64,000 nt of DNA from Pseudomonas gessardii (GCF_001983165.1 NZ_MNPU01000005.1:1-64000), one strand, 5' to 3'. Counted from the first letter of the stretch, positions 17,211-26,864 are shown. Program-made: numbers and translations. Notes: generated by a model from the letters alone, not told the origin.

Positions 17211-18602
17211 ATGAGTCGTACGCAAAGCTCCAATGACCTCGAACAGGGGCTCAAACCGCGGCATGTCACCATGTTGTCAATTGCCGGTGTGATCGGCGCC
17301 GGTCTGTTTGTCGGCTCCGGCCATGCGATTGCGGCAGCCGGGCCCGCCGTGCTGCTGGCCTATGTCGCAGCCGGTACGTTGGTGGTGCTGGTGATGCGCA
17401 TGCTGGCCGAGATGGCCGTCGCCTCACCCGACACCGGTTCATTTTCTACCTACGCCGACCGGGCTATCGGCCATTGGGCTGGCTTTACCATCGGCTGGCT
17501 GTACTGGTGGTTCTGGGTATTGGTCATTCCCCTGGAAGCCAACGCCGCCGCGACCATCCTGCATGCCTGGTTCCCTGATGTGGCGATCTGGGCCTTTACC
17601 CTGGTCATTACCTTGTTGCTGACGGCCACCAACCTGTTCAGCGTGAAGAACTACGGCGAGTTCGAGTTCTGGTTTGCCTTGATCAAGGTTGTCGCGATCA
17701 TTGGTTTTGTGATCCTCGGCGTGCTGGCGATCTTCGGCTGGCTGCCGGGCAGCCAGGTCAGCGGCGTCTCGCACCTGTTCGACACCCAGGGCTTTTTGCC
17801 CAACGGCATGGGCGCGGTGTTGGCGGCGATCCTGACCACCATGTTTTCGTTCATGGGCACCGAGATCGTGACCATCGCGGCCGCAGAATCGAAGAACCCG
17901 GGCCAGCAGATCACCAAGGCCACCAACTCGGTGATCTGGCGGATCGGCTTGTTCTACCTGGTGTCGATCTTCATCGTCGTGGCCCTGGTGCCATGGAACG
18001 ATCCGACCCTGGCGGCCGTCGGTTCCTACCAGACTGTGCTGGAGCGCATGGGCATCCCGAATGCCAAGTTGATCGTTGATCTGGTGGTATTGGTCGCCGT
18101 GACCAGTTGCCTGAACTCGGCGCTGTACACCGCGTCGCGCATGCTGTTCTCCCTGGGGCGTCGTGGCGATGCCCCGGCGGTCGCCAAGCGCACCAACAAG
18201 AGCGGCACGCCTTATTGGGCGGTAATGCTGTCCACGGGCGCGGCGTTCCTTGCGGTATTCGCCAACTATGTGGCCCCGGCGGCGGTGTTTGAATTCCTGC
18301 TGGCCAGCTCTGGCGCGATTGCGTTGCTGGTGTACCTGGTGATTGCCGTGTCGCAACTGCGCATGCGTCAGAAACGTACCGCGGCGGGCGAGAAAATTGC
18401 CTTCAAGATGTGGCTGTTTCCGGGCCTGACCTATGCGGTGATCGTGTTTATCGTCGGCGCGTTGACCATCATGCTGTTCCAGGAGGCGCACCGGGTGGAG
18501 ATTATTGCGACCGGTGTGTTGAGCCTGCTGGTGGTTGCGGCGGGGTTGCTGGTGGCAAGCCGGCGCCGGGCCCAGAAGTTGGGGGCTGCGGTGCTCAACT
18601 GA
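17211..18602 (+). CDS. gabP: GABA permease-type amino-acid transporter
   Basis: 463 residues and twelve membrane helices of the APC superfamily. The N-terminus LKPRHVTMLSIAGVIGAGLF and the segments AGPAVLLAYVAAGTLVVLVM and FSFMGTEIVTIAAAES are characteristic of GabP/AnsP-type permeases. It imports 4-aminobutyrate or a related amino acid by proton symport; the precise substrate is a family inference. The ATG at 17211 has AAAGGTG six bases upstream; the longer frame adds 23 atypical residues. It is monocistronic, followed by REP elements. Confidence 0.85.
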   Translation: MSRTQSSNDLEQGLKPRHVTMLSIAGVIGAGLFVGSGHAIAAAGPAVLLAYVAAGTLVVLVMRMLAEMAVASPDTGSFSTYADRAIGHWAGFTIGWLYWWFWVLVIPLEANAAATILHAWFPDVAIWAFTLVITLLLTATNLFSVKNYGEFEFWFALIKVVAIIGFVILGVLAIFGWLPGSQVSGVSHLFDTQGFLPNGMGAVLAAILTTMFSFMGTEIVTIAAAESKNPGQQITKATNSVIWRIGLFYLVSIFIVVALVPWNDPTLAAVGSYQTVLERMGIPNAKLIVDLVVLVAVTSCLNSALYTASRMLFSLGRRGDAPAVAKRTNKSGTPYWAVMLSTGAAFLAVFANYVAPAAVFEFLLASSGAIALLVYLVIAVSQLRMRQKRTAAGEKIAFKMWLFPGLTYAVIVFIVGALTIMLFQEAHRVEIIATGVLSLLVVAAGLLVASRRRAQKLGAAVLN

Positions 18603-18640
18603 CGAGTCGAAATGCGTGTTGCCTAGCGCCAAAAAGCACT

Positions 18641-18743
18641 GTGGGAGCGGCGGTTCGACGATTCGACTTGCCCGCGATGGCGGTGGTTCAGTCGACTACG
18701 ATATTGACTGGCCCACCGCCATCGCGGGCAAGCCCGCTCCCAC
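18641..18743. repeat. REPIN with an interrupted left REP
   Basis: The right REP (CGCGGGCAAGCCCGCTCCCAC) is canonical and inverted relative to the left one. The left REP reads GTGGGAGCGG, then 16 extra bases CGGTTCGACGATTCGA, then CTTGCCCGCGATGGCGG, so its hairpin loop is split. The spacer between them is about 45 bp. Confidence 0.85.
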
Positions 18744-18795
18744 ATTTGATCTTCACTGCTTTGAGCATTGCGCTCGCTTAACTGATCGGCATTAG

Positions 18796-18813
18796 GGCAA
18801 GCCCGGCTCCCAC
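18796..18813. repeat. Single truncated REP element
   Basis: GGCAAGCCCGGCTCCCAC, a partial copy of the same REP family in the same orientation as the right half of the preceding REPIN. Confidence 0.65.
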
Positions 18814-18825
18814 ATTGGTGTTGTA

Positions 18826-19239
18826 TCAATCCTGCGCGCTGGTCAGCGTCTGGGATGCCGCCACGTAGTCCGCCTGGAACTGCGGCGATTCAATCCACGC
18901 CAACGCCGCCGTTTCATCGTCGCTGTCGGTGGACCACTGCCGATACTCGATCAGCGCCGCCAGGATAAAGTCCGTGGCGTTTTCTTCGCCTTCCTGCTCC
19001 AGCACCAGCGCCAGCAGCGGGTGCGCCAGGAATGCCGCACACAGCGCCTGCTGGCTGGTCTCGCCGGCCGCGCGCATTTGCACGAACAGTTCGGTCAAGT
19101 CCACCGACTCAAGGTCAATACGCTCGTCGTCACCGGCAAACGCATCCTGCTTCGGCGCATTGGCGCGCTGGGTGCGGTTCTGCTTGGCCTTGGCTTTGGC
19201 CCGTTGGGCACGTTTTTGCTGCTTGTCTGGCGAAGCCAT
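18826..19239 (-). CDS. Conserved hypothetical protein with a basic N-terminal tail
   Basis: 137 residues. The first 30 (MASPDKQQKRAQRAKAKAKQ…) are rich in Lys, Arg, Gln and Ala and probably disordered; the rest is acidic and helical (DLTELFVQMRAAGETSQQAL…). No signal peptide or membrane helix. The start at 19239 has AAGGA about ten bases upstream. It lies 70 bases downstream of the hydrolase gene on the same strand, so the two may be co-transcribed. I recognise no known function. Confidence 0.7.
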   Translation of the reverse strand: MASPDKQQKRAQRAKAKAKQNRTQRANAPKQDAFAGDDERIDLESVDLTELFVQMRAAGETSQQALCAAFLAHPLLALVLEQEGEENATDFILAALIEYRQWSTDSDDETAALAWIESPQFQADYVAASQTLTSAQD

Positions 19240-19309
19240 GGGCTCACGTCCTTGGTTCAGGATCTGGGTGGCGTATTGAAACGCAGGTCTGGCGAAATCC
19301 CAAGGGTTT

Positions 19310-20221
19310 CTACAGCTGCGTACCCGGTGTGTCGCTCGCCAGTTGGCCGTGCTGCAGCCACGCCAGTGCAATCGGCCACAACCGATCCTGATATTCACTA
19401 CGGAAAAACGCGAAATGCCCGACGGCTTCTTCGCCAATATCCATGGGGGCGATGCGCAAGTGCGTGCGTTCGCTGGCCTGGAAGTAATTCAGCAGGCGCT
19501 CAATGGCGGGCACCGTGCCAAACGGGTCGTCGCTGAGGCTGATGGCCAGGATCTGCGCCTGTACCCGGGCAAAGGGCAGTTCGCCCAGGACGCGCCCGCT
19601 GGGCCGTGTCTCATAGGTGGGCGTGGGTGTGCTCCAGTCGCGCACCACCCCGGCGGGCGTGTCTTCCAGCCAGCCCAGGCGCTTGCCCGGGAAGTACCCG
19701 CAGAGGGCGGTCACCAGTGGCATCACCAGGTGCCACTTGGCAAACATCCGCCAGCGCCCGTTCGCTTGATAGTCCCGCCAGTAGGCAAACTGCGCGCCCA
19801 CGGTAACCAGGCGCCTGATGGCCGCCCCCGACGCCCCGAGACCGGCCGCACAGCCGCCAAAGCTGTGGCCGACCACATCAATGGGCTGCCCGGCAAACTC
19901 GCGCTGCGCTCGTCGCAGGATGGCCTCGAAATCCAGCCGGCCCCAGTCCGACCAGGAGGCCTTGAACCCACGCAACGAGCCACTACGCGACTCGCCGATA
20001 CCGCGATAGTCGTAGGTGATGACGTCCAAACCATTGGCAAACAGATAGTCGGCAAAGCGCGAATAGTGGCGGCAGCGCACCGAGGTGGCGGCGTTGATGA
20101 TGACTACCGGGCGCTCGATATCGGTGCGGATATGGCGCCAGGTGAAGCCGCCGATGGGGTAGTTGTCGGCGGCGGGCTCGTGGAATGTCTCGGGGTGCGG
20201 GCGGCTGGGCAGGTTCATCAC
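19310..20221 (-). CDS. Alpha/beta hydrolase
   Basis: 303 residues with an alpha/beta hydrolase fold: VVIINAATSVRCRHYSRFAD (oxyanion region), DVITYDYRGIGESRSGSLRG, nucleophile elbow GHSFGG (Ser), an acid in the ISLSDDPFGT region and a C-terminal His in GHFAFFRSEY. It resembles COG4757-type predicted hydrolases rather than a characterised esterase. Two adjacent ATGs (MM) leave the exact start uncertain by one codon. The substrate is unknown. Confidence 0.85.
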   Translation of the reverse strand: MMNLPSRPHPETFHEPAADNYPIGGFTWRHIRTDIERPVVIINAATSVRCRHYSRFADYLFANGLDVITYDYRGIGESRSGSLRGFKASWSDWGRLDFEAILRRAQREFAGQPIDVVGHSFGGCAAGLGASGAAIRRLVTVGAQFAYWRDYQANGRWRMFAKWHLVMPLVTALCGYFPGKRLGWLEDTPAGVVRDWSTPTPTYETRPSGRVLGELPFARVQAQILAISLSDDPFGTVPAIERLLNYFQASERTHLRIAPMDIGEEAVGHFAFFRSEYQDRLWPIALAWLQHGQLASDTPGTQL

Positions 20222-20351
20222 TGGCCTCGATCCATGCGCTTTCGATGGGGGGTGAAGACCCGTGCGCAGTTTTTATTGGAGGCTGACACTAACAAAATCG
20301 CCAGCCAAAGGCGCGCGATACCTGCCAGCCAATCCCGTAAAAAAGTCTGTT

Positions 20352-20442
20352 GTGGCGAGCGGGCTTGCCCGTGTTGGGTCGCGCAACGGCCCTAAAAAAT
20401 GGGACAGCTATGCAGTCCAGCGCGGGCAAGCCCGCTCGCCAC
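20352..20442. repeat. REPIN, GTGGCGAGCGGGC subtype
   Basis: Left REP GTGGCGAGCGGGCTTGCCCG and right REP CGGGCAAGCCCGCTCGCCAC form a perfect inverted pair around about 50 bp. The remaining bases of the 20222-20540 gap hold only promoter-type sequence for the glycosyltransferase gene. Confidence 0.85.
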
Positions 20443-20540
20443 AGGTGTGTACAGGTAAATGTTGCATTCGGTTCAGGCGTGATTCAGCCGGGCTGCCGGC
20501 AATATACGCCAGCATCTCCCCCGCCCTGGCAGGTTAAACC

Positions 20541-22181
20541 ATGGAACACCGCAACCGTTTTCGTCTGGAGGCCCTGGGTGTTTTCCTGGTGGCCTTGTTG
20601 TTATTTACGCTGGGCATCTGGGATCAACAGCCGCAAGGCTTTGACGGACGCTGGGCGGTGTTCATGCAGGAGATGTTCCGCCACGGCGCGAGCCTCTTCC
20701 CCACCACCTACGGTGAGCCTTACCCGGACTATCCGGGCACCGCCACCTATTTGAGCCTGCTCTTTGCCCGATTGTTCGGTGCGCCCAACGACCTGGCCAA
20801 TGTCATGCCCACCGCCCTGGCGTCGGCCGGGGTCATGGCCCTGGTCTACCGTTTGCTGGTGCCCTCGGGGCGGACATGGGCGTTGCTGACGGTATTGCTC
20901 ACGGCCTTGACGGCGCAATTGCTGGAAAAGTCGCGCTCGGTCTGCCTGGACCAGATGGTCTCCCTGCTGTGCCTGGGCTGTTTCTACCTGCTGCACACCG
21001 GCGAGCGTTTGGGTTCAAAGCTGCGCCAGTACGCAATCTTTCCCTTGTTCGTGGCGGCGTTTGCCATTCGTGGCCCTTTGGGGTTGATCGAAGTCTGTGG
21101 GGTTGCCTGTGTGTACTGGGCGCTGGGGCCTGCCCGCTCGCGGGAAGAGAAGATTGGCCTGCTGAAAAAGGTGATGGCCCACGGTGTGATCGGCCTGGTC
21201 CTGCTCCTTGCCTGTTGGTGGGTGCTGTTGAAGCTGGCGCGGATCAGCGGTGGCGATGGGTTTGCCGACGAGGTGATGAAGATGCAGGTGGCCGGCCGCC
21301 TCGATGAAAGCGGCGAACCGTTCTACTTTTACTTCAAGCTGAGCTTGTACCGTTATTTCCCGGTGATCCCGCTGGCGCTGGCGACGTTGATTGCCCTGCG
21401 CCACACCTGGTCGGCGCGCAATGAGGATGCCGATGTGCAGTTGATGCTGCGCCTGGGCGGTTGTGGCTTGATGATCCTGCTGGGGCTGTCGGTGCCGAAC
21501 TTCAAGCGTGCCTACTACATCGTGCCCATGGTCCCGATGTTTGCCGCTGTGGCGGCCTATGGGCTGCTTCAGGCCCGCGGCTGGTTGCTTGGCGTGCGGC
21601 GGGGGTATGAGTGGCTGGTGGCGATCCTGCCGCTGCTGGGGGTTGTCGTGGTCTTGGTCTGCCGGCAGCTGTGGAGCAAGCACGGTTACTGGCCTGATGT
21701 TTCAGTGCCGGGATTGATTGCGCTGCTGATCGTCCTGCAACTGGCGGCGGTGGCTGCCTGGCGTCGTATGCGCGGCCGTGTGGGGCCGCGATTGGTGGTG
21801 CTTAGCCTGATCGCGTTGGCCACTCAATGGCTGGTGCTGGTGACAGTCGTGGAGCCGGCCAAGGATCTGCAATTTGACACCAAAAACTTTGTTGGCGCGG
21901 TGGAAGCCCTGCGCGCCGAGCGCCCCGGGCCGCTGGTGTTTCTCAACCTCGGCAAGGACACCTGGGCCATCCGCTACATCATGAATCTGGATCATGACGA
22001 GCAGCCGCTGTTTGTCGGGCGTGACGACCTTGCGCGCCTGAACGCACTGCCGCGTTCGTCCTGGGTCATTGTGGCGCGCAAAGAAACCGAATTACTGCGG
22101 GGAACACCGCTGGAGCATCTGACGCCCGTGTTCAATGGGCGTCTCAATGACAACCCATTGCTGGTGTTCCGGGTGCCGTGA
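20541..22181 (+). CDS. GT39/ArnT-like membrane glycosyltransferase
   Basis: 546 residues with eleven to twelve membrane helices. The first luminal loop has the acidic DQQPQGFDGRWAVFMQEM and EPYPDYPGTATYLSLLFAR, in the position of the DE/DD motif of ArnT/PMT-family transferases (GT-C fold). SKSRSVCLDQMVSLL and FKRAYYIVPMVPMFA also match the family. Such enzymes move a sugar from a polyprenyl carrier to lipid A, glycans or proteins on the periplasmic side; the acceptor is unknown. There is no adjacent arn operon, so the gene stands alone. Confidence 0.82.
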   Translation: MEHRNRFRLEALGVFLVALLLFTLGIWDQQPQGFDGRWAVFMQEMFRHGASLFPTTYGEPYPDYPGTATYLSLLFARLFGAPNDLANVMPTALASAGVMALVYRLLVPSGRTWALLTVLLTALTAQLLEKSRSVCLDQMVSLLCLGCFYLLHTGERLGSKLRQYAIFPLFVAAFAIRGPLGLIEVCGVACVYWALGPARSREEKIGLLKKVMAHGVIGLVLLLACWWVLLKLARISGGDGFADEVMKMQVAGRLDESGEPFYFYFKLSLYRYFPVIPLALATLIALRHTWSARNEDADVQLMLRLGGCGLMILLGLSVPNFKRAYYIVPMVPMFAAVAAYGLLQARGWLLGVRRGYEWLVAILPLLGVVVVLVCRQLWSKHGYWPDVSVPGLIALLIVLQLAAVAAWRRMRGRVGPRLVVLSLIALATQWLVLVTVVEPAKDLQFDTKNFVGAVEALRAERPGPLVFLNLGKDTWAIRYIMNLDHDEQPLFVGRDDLARLNALPRSSWVIVARKETELLRGTPLEHLTPVFNGRLNDNPLLVFRVP

Positions 22182-22198
22182 TCCGTTTTACCACTCGG

Positions 22199-24343
22199 TC
22201 AAAAGTTGTAGGCCAGGGTACCGACAAGCGTACGGCGGTTGCCGATGAAGCAGTCGCCTCGCGCCAGGCAGGTTGTGTAGTAGGTCTTGTCTTCAAGATT
22301 GGTCGCGTTGAGGGTCAGGTTCCAGTTTTGGTAACGGTAGCCGAGCATGGCATCCACCAGGGTAGTAGATGGGGTTTTCAGGCGGTCGGCGCCATCCCAG
22401 CTTGTTCCTACATAGCGAACGCCTGCACCGACACTGAACCCGGATATATCGCCGATGCTGAACCGATGTTGGCTCCATACCGAGGCCATGTTCTCGGGAA
22501 CGCTGGCCAGGCGTTTGCCTTGTTCGGCGGGTGAGCCCTTGATGACGGTGGTGTCGGTGTAGCTGTAGGTGCCAATCAGGTCCCAGTCGGGCGTGACCGC
22601 TACCAGGGCTTCGAGCTCCAGGCCACGGGCGCGGGTTTCACCACTTTGCAGGGTGTTCATTGCATCCAGGGGGTCGGGCATGCGGCGGTTCTGCTCGCGT
22701 ATGTCATATACCGCTGCGGTGTAGAGACTGTTGCTGCCAACGGGCTGGTATTTCACGCCCAGCTCCCACTGTTTGCCCTTGAGCGGCACGTAGGGTTCCA
22801 GTGTTCGTCGGTTGAGGCCGACTTGCGGCTGGAATGATTCGCTGTAGCTCAAGTAGGGTGCTATGCCGTTGTCGAACAAGTAGGTCAGGCCCGCGCGGCC
22901 GGTCACTTTGTCGTCCTTTTGCCGGGCACTGCCCTGGGCCTGGCTGGCGGCCCAATCTTTGCGCAGGCCCAGGGTCAGCAACCACTGTTCGTATTTGATC
23001 TGGTCCTGGGCATACAGCCCTTGTTGCATGACCCGTTGTTCCGGGCTGGCGGTGAGGCGAATGACCGAGGGATCAAAGGTGCCATACACCGGGTCGTACA
23101 CGTTCAGTGGTGTTGCCGGGCCGCTGGCACTGTCCTGGTTGATGACAGCATGTTGGTAGTCGCCCCCCAGCAGCAGGGTGTGTTGGAGCGGGCCAGTGTC
23201 AAACCGGGCCTCGGCGTTCTGGTCGGCGACCCACACTTTGACCTCAGGTTTGGAAACGTAATAGACGCGGTCGAGGGTCTGGTTATCGGGCTTGAACAGT
23301 GGTTTTTTGGCGAATGCCGAGTAAATCGATTGGTAGCTGACTTTGCTTTTCTGCCAGCGCAGGTTTTGGCGCAGCGTCCACGTATCGTTCAGGTGCCACG
23401 AGAATTGCGACGTCAGGGCTGTCTGGTCACTGTCGTATTCGTCAAAGCCGGGCTCGCTGGCGAAACGGTTGCTGTGGATCCGGCCATAGGGCGCATTCCA
23501 GACGGTGCCTGTGTGTGGGAAGAACTGTGTGGTGGAGCCGCTGTCATCACGCTGGATGTTGGCCAGGATGGTCCAGTCGATATCGTCGTTGGGGCGCCAG
23601 GTCAGCGATGGCATCAGGACCTGCCGGTTATCTTTGACATGATCAACCTGAGTATCACTGTCGCGCTGGATCGCCACCAGCCGGTACAACAGCGTGCCTT
23701 GTGGGTTCAGGGGGCCGGTGGTGTCCACGGCGACCTGCTTGCGGTTGTAATTGCCGTATTGCAGTTGCAGTTCGGTGTGCTGTTCGGTTTTGGGGCGTTT
23801 GCTGACCTGGTTGATCAGGCCCCCCACCGGGCTTTGCCCATACAGCATCGACGCAGGGCCCTTGAGCACTTCAAGGCGTTCCAGGGTGAAGGGATCGGTG
23901 CGTACGTTGGTGTAAGTGCCGAAGCTCTGCTGTAAACCATCAAGGAACAGGGCCGGCGAGCTGCCTCGCACTTTCGACCAGTCTCCCCGGCTATCCAGCC
24001 CGAAGGTCTCGGCCCGTACCCCAGAAACATAACGCAATGCGTCTTGCACGGTCAGTGCGCCCTGATCGCGCATACGGTCGGCGCTGATAACGGAAATCGA
24101 CTGAGGGATCTCAGTGATGGGTGTGTCGGTCTTGGCCCCCGTTGTGCTGCGCTTGGCAACATAGCCGGTGATCGGGCCATCGGCCGTTTCTTCTGAGGCT
24201 GTTGCCGTAATGCTTTGGCTGGGCAGTTCGAGCTGGCCTTTTTCCTCGGCCGCGACGGCGACGGGGGCAAGCATCGAAGCGAATCCGAAGGGGGCCAGGC
24301 CGAATGCCTTCAACCATGAACCTGGCTCGCGTGCAGAGGGCAT
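22199..24343 (-). CDS. TonB-dependent siderophore receptor
   Basis: 714 residues. A signal peptide is followed by a plug domain (ITEIPQSISVISADRMRDQG, LRYVSGVRAETFG, RGSSPALFLDGLQQSFGTYT, LEVLKGPASMLYGQSPVGGL) and a 22-strand barrel ending in TLAYNF. There is no N-terminal signalling domain, so it is not a transducer of the FpvA type. Ferric hydroxamate or similar siderophores are likely ligands, probably a xenosiderophore as no synthesis genes are nearby. AAGGAGCT precedes the start and a Fur box lies 56 to 75 bases upstream. Confidence 0.93.
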   Translation of the reverse strand: MPSAREPGSWLKAFGLAPFGFASMLAPVAVAAEEKGQLELPSQSITATASEETADGPITGYVAKRSTTGAKTDTPITEIPQSISVISADRMRDQGALTVQDALRYVSGVRAETFGLDSRGDWSKVRGSSPALFLDGLQQSFGTYTNVRTDPFTLERLEVLKGPASMLYGQSPVGGLINQVSKRPKTEQHTELQLQYGNYNRKQVAVDTTGPLNPQGTLLYRLVAIQRDSDTQVDHVKDNRQVLMPSLTWRPNDDIDWTILANIQRDDSGSTTQFFPHTGTVWNAPYGRIHSNRFASEPGFDEYDSDQTALTSQFSWHLNDTWTLRQNLRWQKSKVSYQSIYSAFAKKPLFKPDNQTLDRVYYVSKPEVKVWVADQNAEARFDTGPLQHTLLLGGDYQHAVINQDSASGPATPLNVYDPVYGTFDPSVIRLTASPEQRVMQQGLYAQDQIKYEQWLLTLGLRKDWAASQAQGSARQKDDKVTGRAGLTYLFDNGIAPYLSYSESFQPQVGLNRRTLEPYVPLKGKQWELGVKYQPVGSNSLYTAAVYDIREQNRRMPDPLDAMNTLQSGETRARGLELEALVAVTPDWDLIGTYSYTDTTVIKGSPAEQGKRLASVPENMASVWSQHRFSIGDISGFSVGAGVRYVGTSWDGADRLKTPSTTLVDAMLGYRYQNWNLTLNATNLEDKTYYTTCLARGDCFIGNRRTLVGTLAYNF

Positions 24344-24398
24344 CGCAGCTCCTTGATTATTTTTAGTGGGGCAGGGGAGGATTTTGCGCGCAAGCTTA

Positions 24399-24418
24399 AA
24401 TGATAATAATTGTTATTA
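24399..24418. promoter_or_regulatory. Fur box
   Basis: AATGATAATAATTGTTATTA matches the Fur consensus GATAATGATAATCATTATC in dyad form, and sits just upstream of the siderophore receptor start. Repression under iron sufficiency is the expected effect. Confidence 0.8.
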
Positions 24419-24535
24419 GCAACCGTGGGTGGCAGTCGAGCCTGGCTTTTGCGGGAGGATTTGATGCGGGCGACCTGATGGGGTCGCCTTGTGCGGGGAG
24501 GGGGCAACCAAGGCTGGCTGTCGTGGGTTGACGAA

Positions 24536-25204
24536 CTATTTGCAGCGGTAACCCTCGGGCATCGTGACGCTGTAGTTGCGCTGCACACGGTCCTGGAAAT
24601 TCAGGTTCTGCAGGCCCTGCTGCACCACAAAGGCTTCGACTTTGGCGGCTTGGCAGTCATCGTTATAGGACGTGACACGCAGCAGGTACACCGCGCGTTT
24701 GCTCGCTTCATCCCGGGCGGTGGCGGTGAAGGTGGTGAGGGTGGTGTAGCCGGTACGCTCCGAGCTGCCCACCGGGCCATAGGTGGTGTTGGGCGTGCTG
24801 GTGCAGATCATCTGGTCGCTTTTTTTCTTGCTGTTCTTGCACACCGTGGAAGTGCTGGTTGGCACCTGTCCATAGTCGGTGGCGGTGTAGCGGTAAGTCT
24901 CCCGACGGCTGTCGATATCGAGGGTGACGGTCATTTTCGGTGGTCGATTCTTGGGGAGGGTCATGTCGGTATAGACCTCGCGAAAGCCCTGGTCCTTCAT
25001 GGCGCTGACCATATCGCGCAGGTAGTAGCGGGCATTGAGCGCACGCTCGTCATTGCCACCGACCGACGTCACCAGCACCGTTGCCTGGCGGTCAAAGCGA
25101 TAGTCCGGGTCAGGTGTGGCATTGATCGCCACGTCCATTTGCGTGGCGCATCCGCTGAGCAGCGTGGTCAGCAGGCAGAGTACGCAGAACAAGTACCGGG
25201 TCAT
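24536..25204 (-). CDS. Predicted lipoprotein of unknown function
   Basis: 222 residues from MTRYLFCVLCLLTTLLSGCA, a lipoprotein signal with lipobox LLSGC (Cys19). The next residues ATQMDVAINATPDPDYRFDR and the core VLVTSVGGNDERALNARYYL resemble DUF4136-type lipoproteins, but I cannot confirm the family. There are paired Cys residues (TVCKN…MICTS) that may form a disulphide. An in-frame ATG 18 bases upstream is less likely. It is transcribed alone, ending near the siderophore receptor promoter. Confidence 0.75.
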   Translation of the reverse strand: MTRYLFCVLCLLTTLLSGCATQMDVAINATPDPDYRFDRQATVLVTSVGGNDERALNARYYLRDMVSAMKDQGFREVYTDMTLPKNRPPKMTVTLDIDSRRETYRYTATDYGQVPTSTSTVCKNSKKKSDQMICTSTPNTTYGPVGSSERTGYTTLTTFTATARDEASKRAVYLLRVTSYNDDCQAAKVEAFVVQQGLQNLNFQDRVQRNYSVTMPEGYRCK

Positions 25205-25302
25205 GAGGTCATTACCTTGCAACTGAAAATTGAGTAAAGGCTAAACGAGGGAGCCTCGCAATAAACAACTCTCAAGCCTGTAGCCATTAAATCGCAGGCA
25301 AT

Positions 25303-25338
25303 AAAAAACCCCAAGGAATCATCTTCACTTGGGGTTTT
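25303..25338 (-). terminator. Terminator downstream of tRNA-Phe
   Basis: AAACCCCAAG and CTTGGGGTTT flank an eleven-base loop; read on the minus strand the stem is followed by a T run. It lies ten bases past the tRNA 3' end. Confidence 0.85.
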
Positions 25339-25348
25339 TCGGTATTAG

Positions 25349-25424
25349 TGGTGCCCAGAGACGGAATCGAACCGCCGACACGGGGATTTTCAATCCCCTG
25401 CTCTACCGACTGAGCTATCTGGGC
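25349..25424 (-). tRNA. tRNA-Phe (anticodon GAA)
   Basis: 76 nt on the minus strand starting GCCCAGATAGCTCAGTCGGT and ending in encoded CACCA. Acceptor GCCCAGA/TCTGGGC, anticodon loop TTGAAAA (GAA) in the GGGGA/TCCCC stem and T-arm GGTTCGATTCC are all intact. It lies downstream of asmA-mutY-yggX, the place it holds in other Pseudomonas chromosomes. Confidence 0.97.
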
Positions 25425-25527
25425 AACGGGGCGCATTAAACGGGTTTTTCAGGGGGTCGTCAAGCAAGTTTTCAAAAAATATTTAATTATTACCGTCGCT
25501 TACGTGCCAACCCCGGTTTTTGCTCAA

Positions 25528-25800
25528 TTATTGAGCAGGCGGCACGTAGCCGTCGGCCTTGGCGTAATCCTCGCCGGAAAAGTACTTGTCCATCTCGCCC
25601 TGCAGATATTTGCGGTCTTCGGCGTTCATCATGTTCAGGCGTTTTTCGTTGATCAGCAGGGTCTGGTGCTTCTGCCAGTCGGCCCAGGCCTTGGCGGAAA
25701 CGTGGTCGAAAATGTCCTGGCCCTTGGCGCCCGGGAATGGGGCGCGTTCCAGGGCGGGCAGTTCTTCGTGGTACTTGCGGCAGATGATGGTGCGGGTCAT
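25528..25800 (-). CDS. yggX: YggX-type Fe(II)-trafficking / oxidative damage protection protein
   Basis: 90 residues, full length for the family, starting [20 protein letters not shown] with the conserved Cys7 and continuing [20 protein letters not shown]. YggX protects labile Fe-S clusters from oxidative damage and is linked to iron trafficking. Its start overlaps the mutY stop by four bases, so the two are translationally coupled; MutY carries an Fe-S cluster, which makes the pairing sensible. Confidence 0.96.
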   Translation of the reverse strand: MTRTIICRKYHEELPALERAPFPGAKGQDIFDHVSAKAWADWQKHQTLLINEKRLNMMNAEDRKYLQGEMDKYFSGEDYAKADGYVPPAQ

Positions 25801-26864
25801 GACGAAACTCCTGCGTTCAATACGTCGGCCGCGCGCTTCAACAGTTTTTTCACCGGGGCGGCAAGGCCCAGGCGCGGCGGGGTGGCGAGGTTATACCAGA
25901 GCCAGTCGGCCTCGGCCACGTGATGGGCCGATTCCTCGACCTGCACCAGCCAGGGTTCGATCGCCAGCTGGAAGTGGCTGAAGGTGTGCACCAGCCCCGG
26001 CAGTTCCTGGTGTTTGCCCAGCGCCAGCGAGTGCTGGTTGGCCAGGTGTTCCAGGTCATCCAGGTCGTCCAGCTCCGGCAGGCTCCACAGCCCGCCCCAC
26101 AGGCCCGTGGAGGGGCGCCGGTAAAGCAGGATCGCGCCCTCCTGGTTGGCCAGCAAGGGCATCAGCGTGCGCTTTTGCGGGATGGACTTGCGTGGTTTGG
26201 GGATCGGGTAGCGGGTTTCCAGGCCCAGCATGTGCGCCTCGCAGCCCTTCTCCAGGGGGCACAGCAGGCAACTGGGCTTGCTGCGGGTGCAGAGGGTGGC
26301 GCCCATGTCCATCATGGCCTGGGTGTAGGCATTGACGCGGGTCTGCGGGGTAAAGCGCTCGGCGGTGGCCCACAGCTGCTTGGCCACCTTGGGCTCGCCC
26401 GGATAGCCTTCCTGGGCGGTGAAGCGTGCCAGCACGCGCTTGACGTTACCGTCGAGGATCGGCGCGCGCAGGCCCATGCTCAGGCTGGCGATGGCGCCGG
26501 CGGTGGACAGGCCGATGCCCGGCAGTTCGGTGAGTTTCTCGACGTCGCGCGGGAATTCGCCACCGTATTGGGCAACCACGATCTTGGCGGTCTTCTGCAG
26601 GTTGCGCGCCCGGGTGTAGTAGCCCAGCCCGGTCCACAAGTGCAGCACTTCATCTTCCGGCGCGGCCGCCAGGGCCTCGACCGTTGGCAGCGAGGCCATG
26701 AAGCGGTCGAAGTAGTTGAGCACGGTGCTGACCTGGGTCTGTTGCAGCATGATTTCCGAGACCCACACCCGATACGGGGTGATGCCCTGTTGCCAGGGCA
26801 GGTCATGGCGACCGTGGCGGTCGTACCAGTCCAATACGGCCGCTGAAAATTGTTCGTTTTTCAT
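25797..26864 (-). CDS. mutY: Adenine DNA glycosylase MutY
   Basis: 355 residues. It has the catalytic Glu in [15 protein letters not shown], the helix-hairpin-helix [14 protein letters not shown], the catalytic Asp in [12 protein letters not shown], and the iron-sulphur loop C-x6-C-x2-C-x5-C ([17 protein letters not shown]). The C-terminal NUDIX-like domain ([12 protein letters not shown]) recognises 8-oxoguanine. The enzyme removes A opposite 8-oxoG. It overlaps both neighbours by four bases (asmA upstream, yggX downstream). Confidence 0.97.
   Translation of the reverse strand: MKNEQFSAAVLDWYDRHGRHDLPWQQGITPYRVWVSEIMLQQTQVSTVLNYFDRFMASLPTVEALAAAPEDEVLHLWTGLGYYTRARNLQKTAKIVVAQYGGEFPRDVEKLTELPGIGLSTAGAIASLSMGLRAPILDGNVKRVLARFTAQEGYPGEPKVAKQLWATAERFTPQTRVNAYTQAMMDMGATLCTRSKPSCLLCPLEKGCEAHMLGLETRYPIPKPRKSIPQKRTLMPLLANQEGAILLYRRPSTGLWGGLWSLPELDDLDDLEHLANQHSLALGKHQELPGLVHTFSHFQLAIEPWLVQVEESAHHVAEADWLWYNLATPPRLGLAAPVKKLLKRAADVLNAGVSS

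Noticed and set aside
16945..17214. 89-residue frame upstream of the GABA permease gene
   Set aside because: No ribosome site, Arg/Cys-rich product and overlap with the permease start; more likely promoter sequence.
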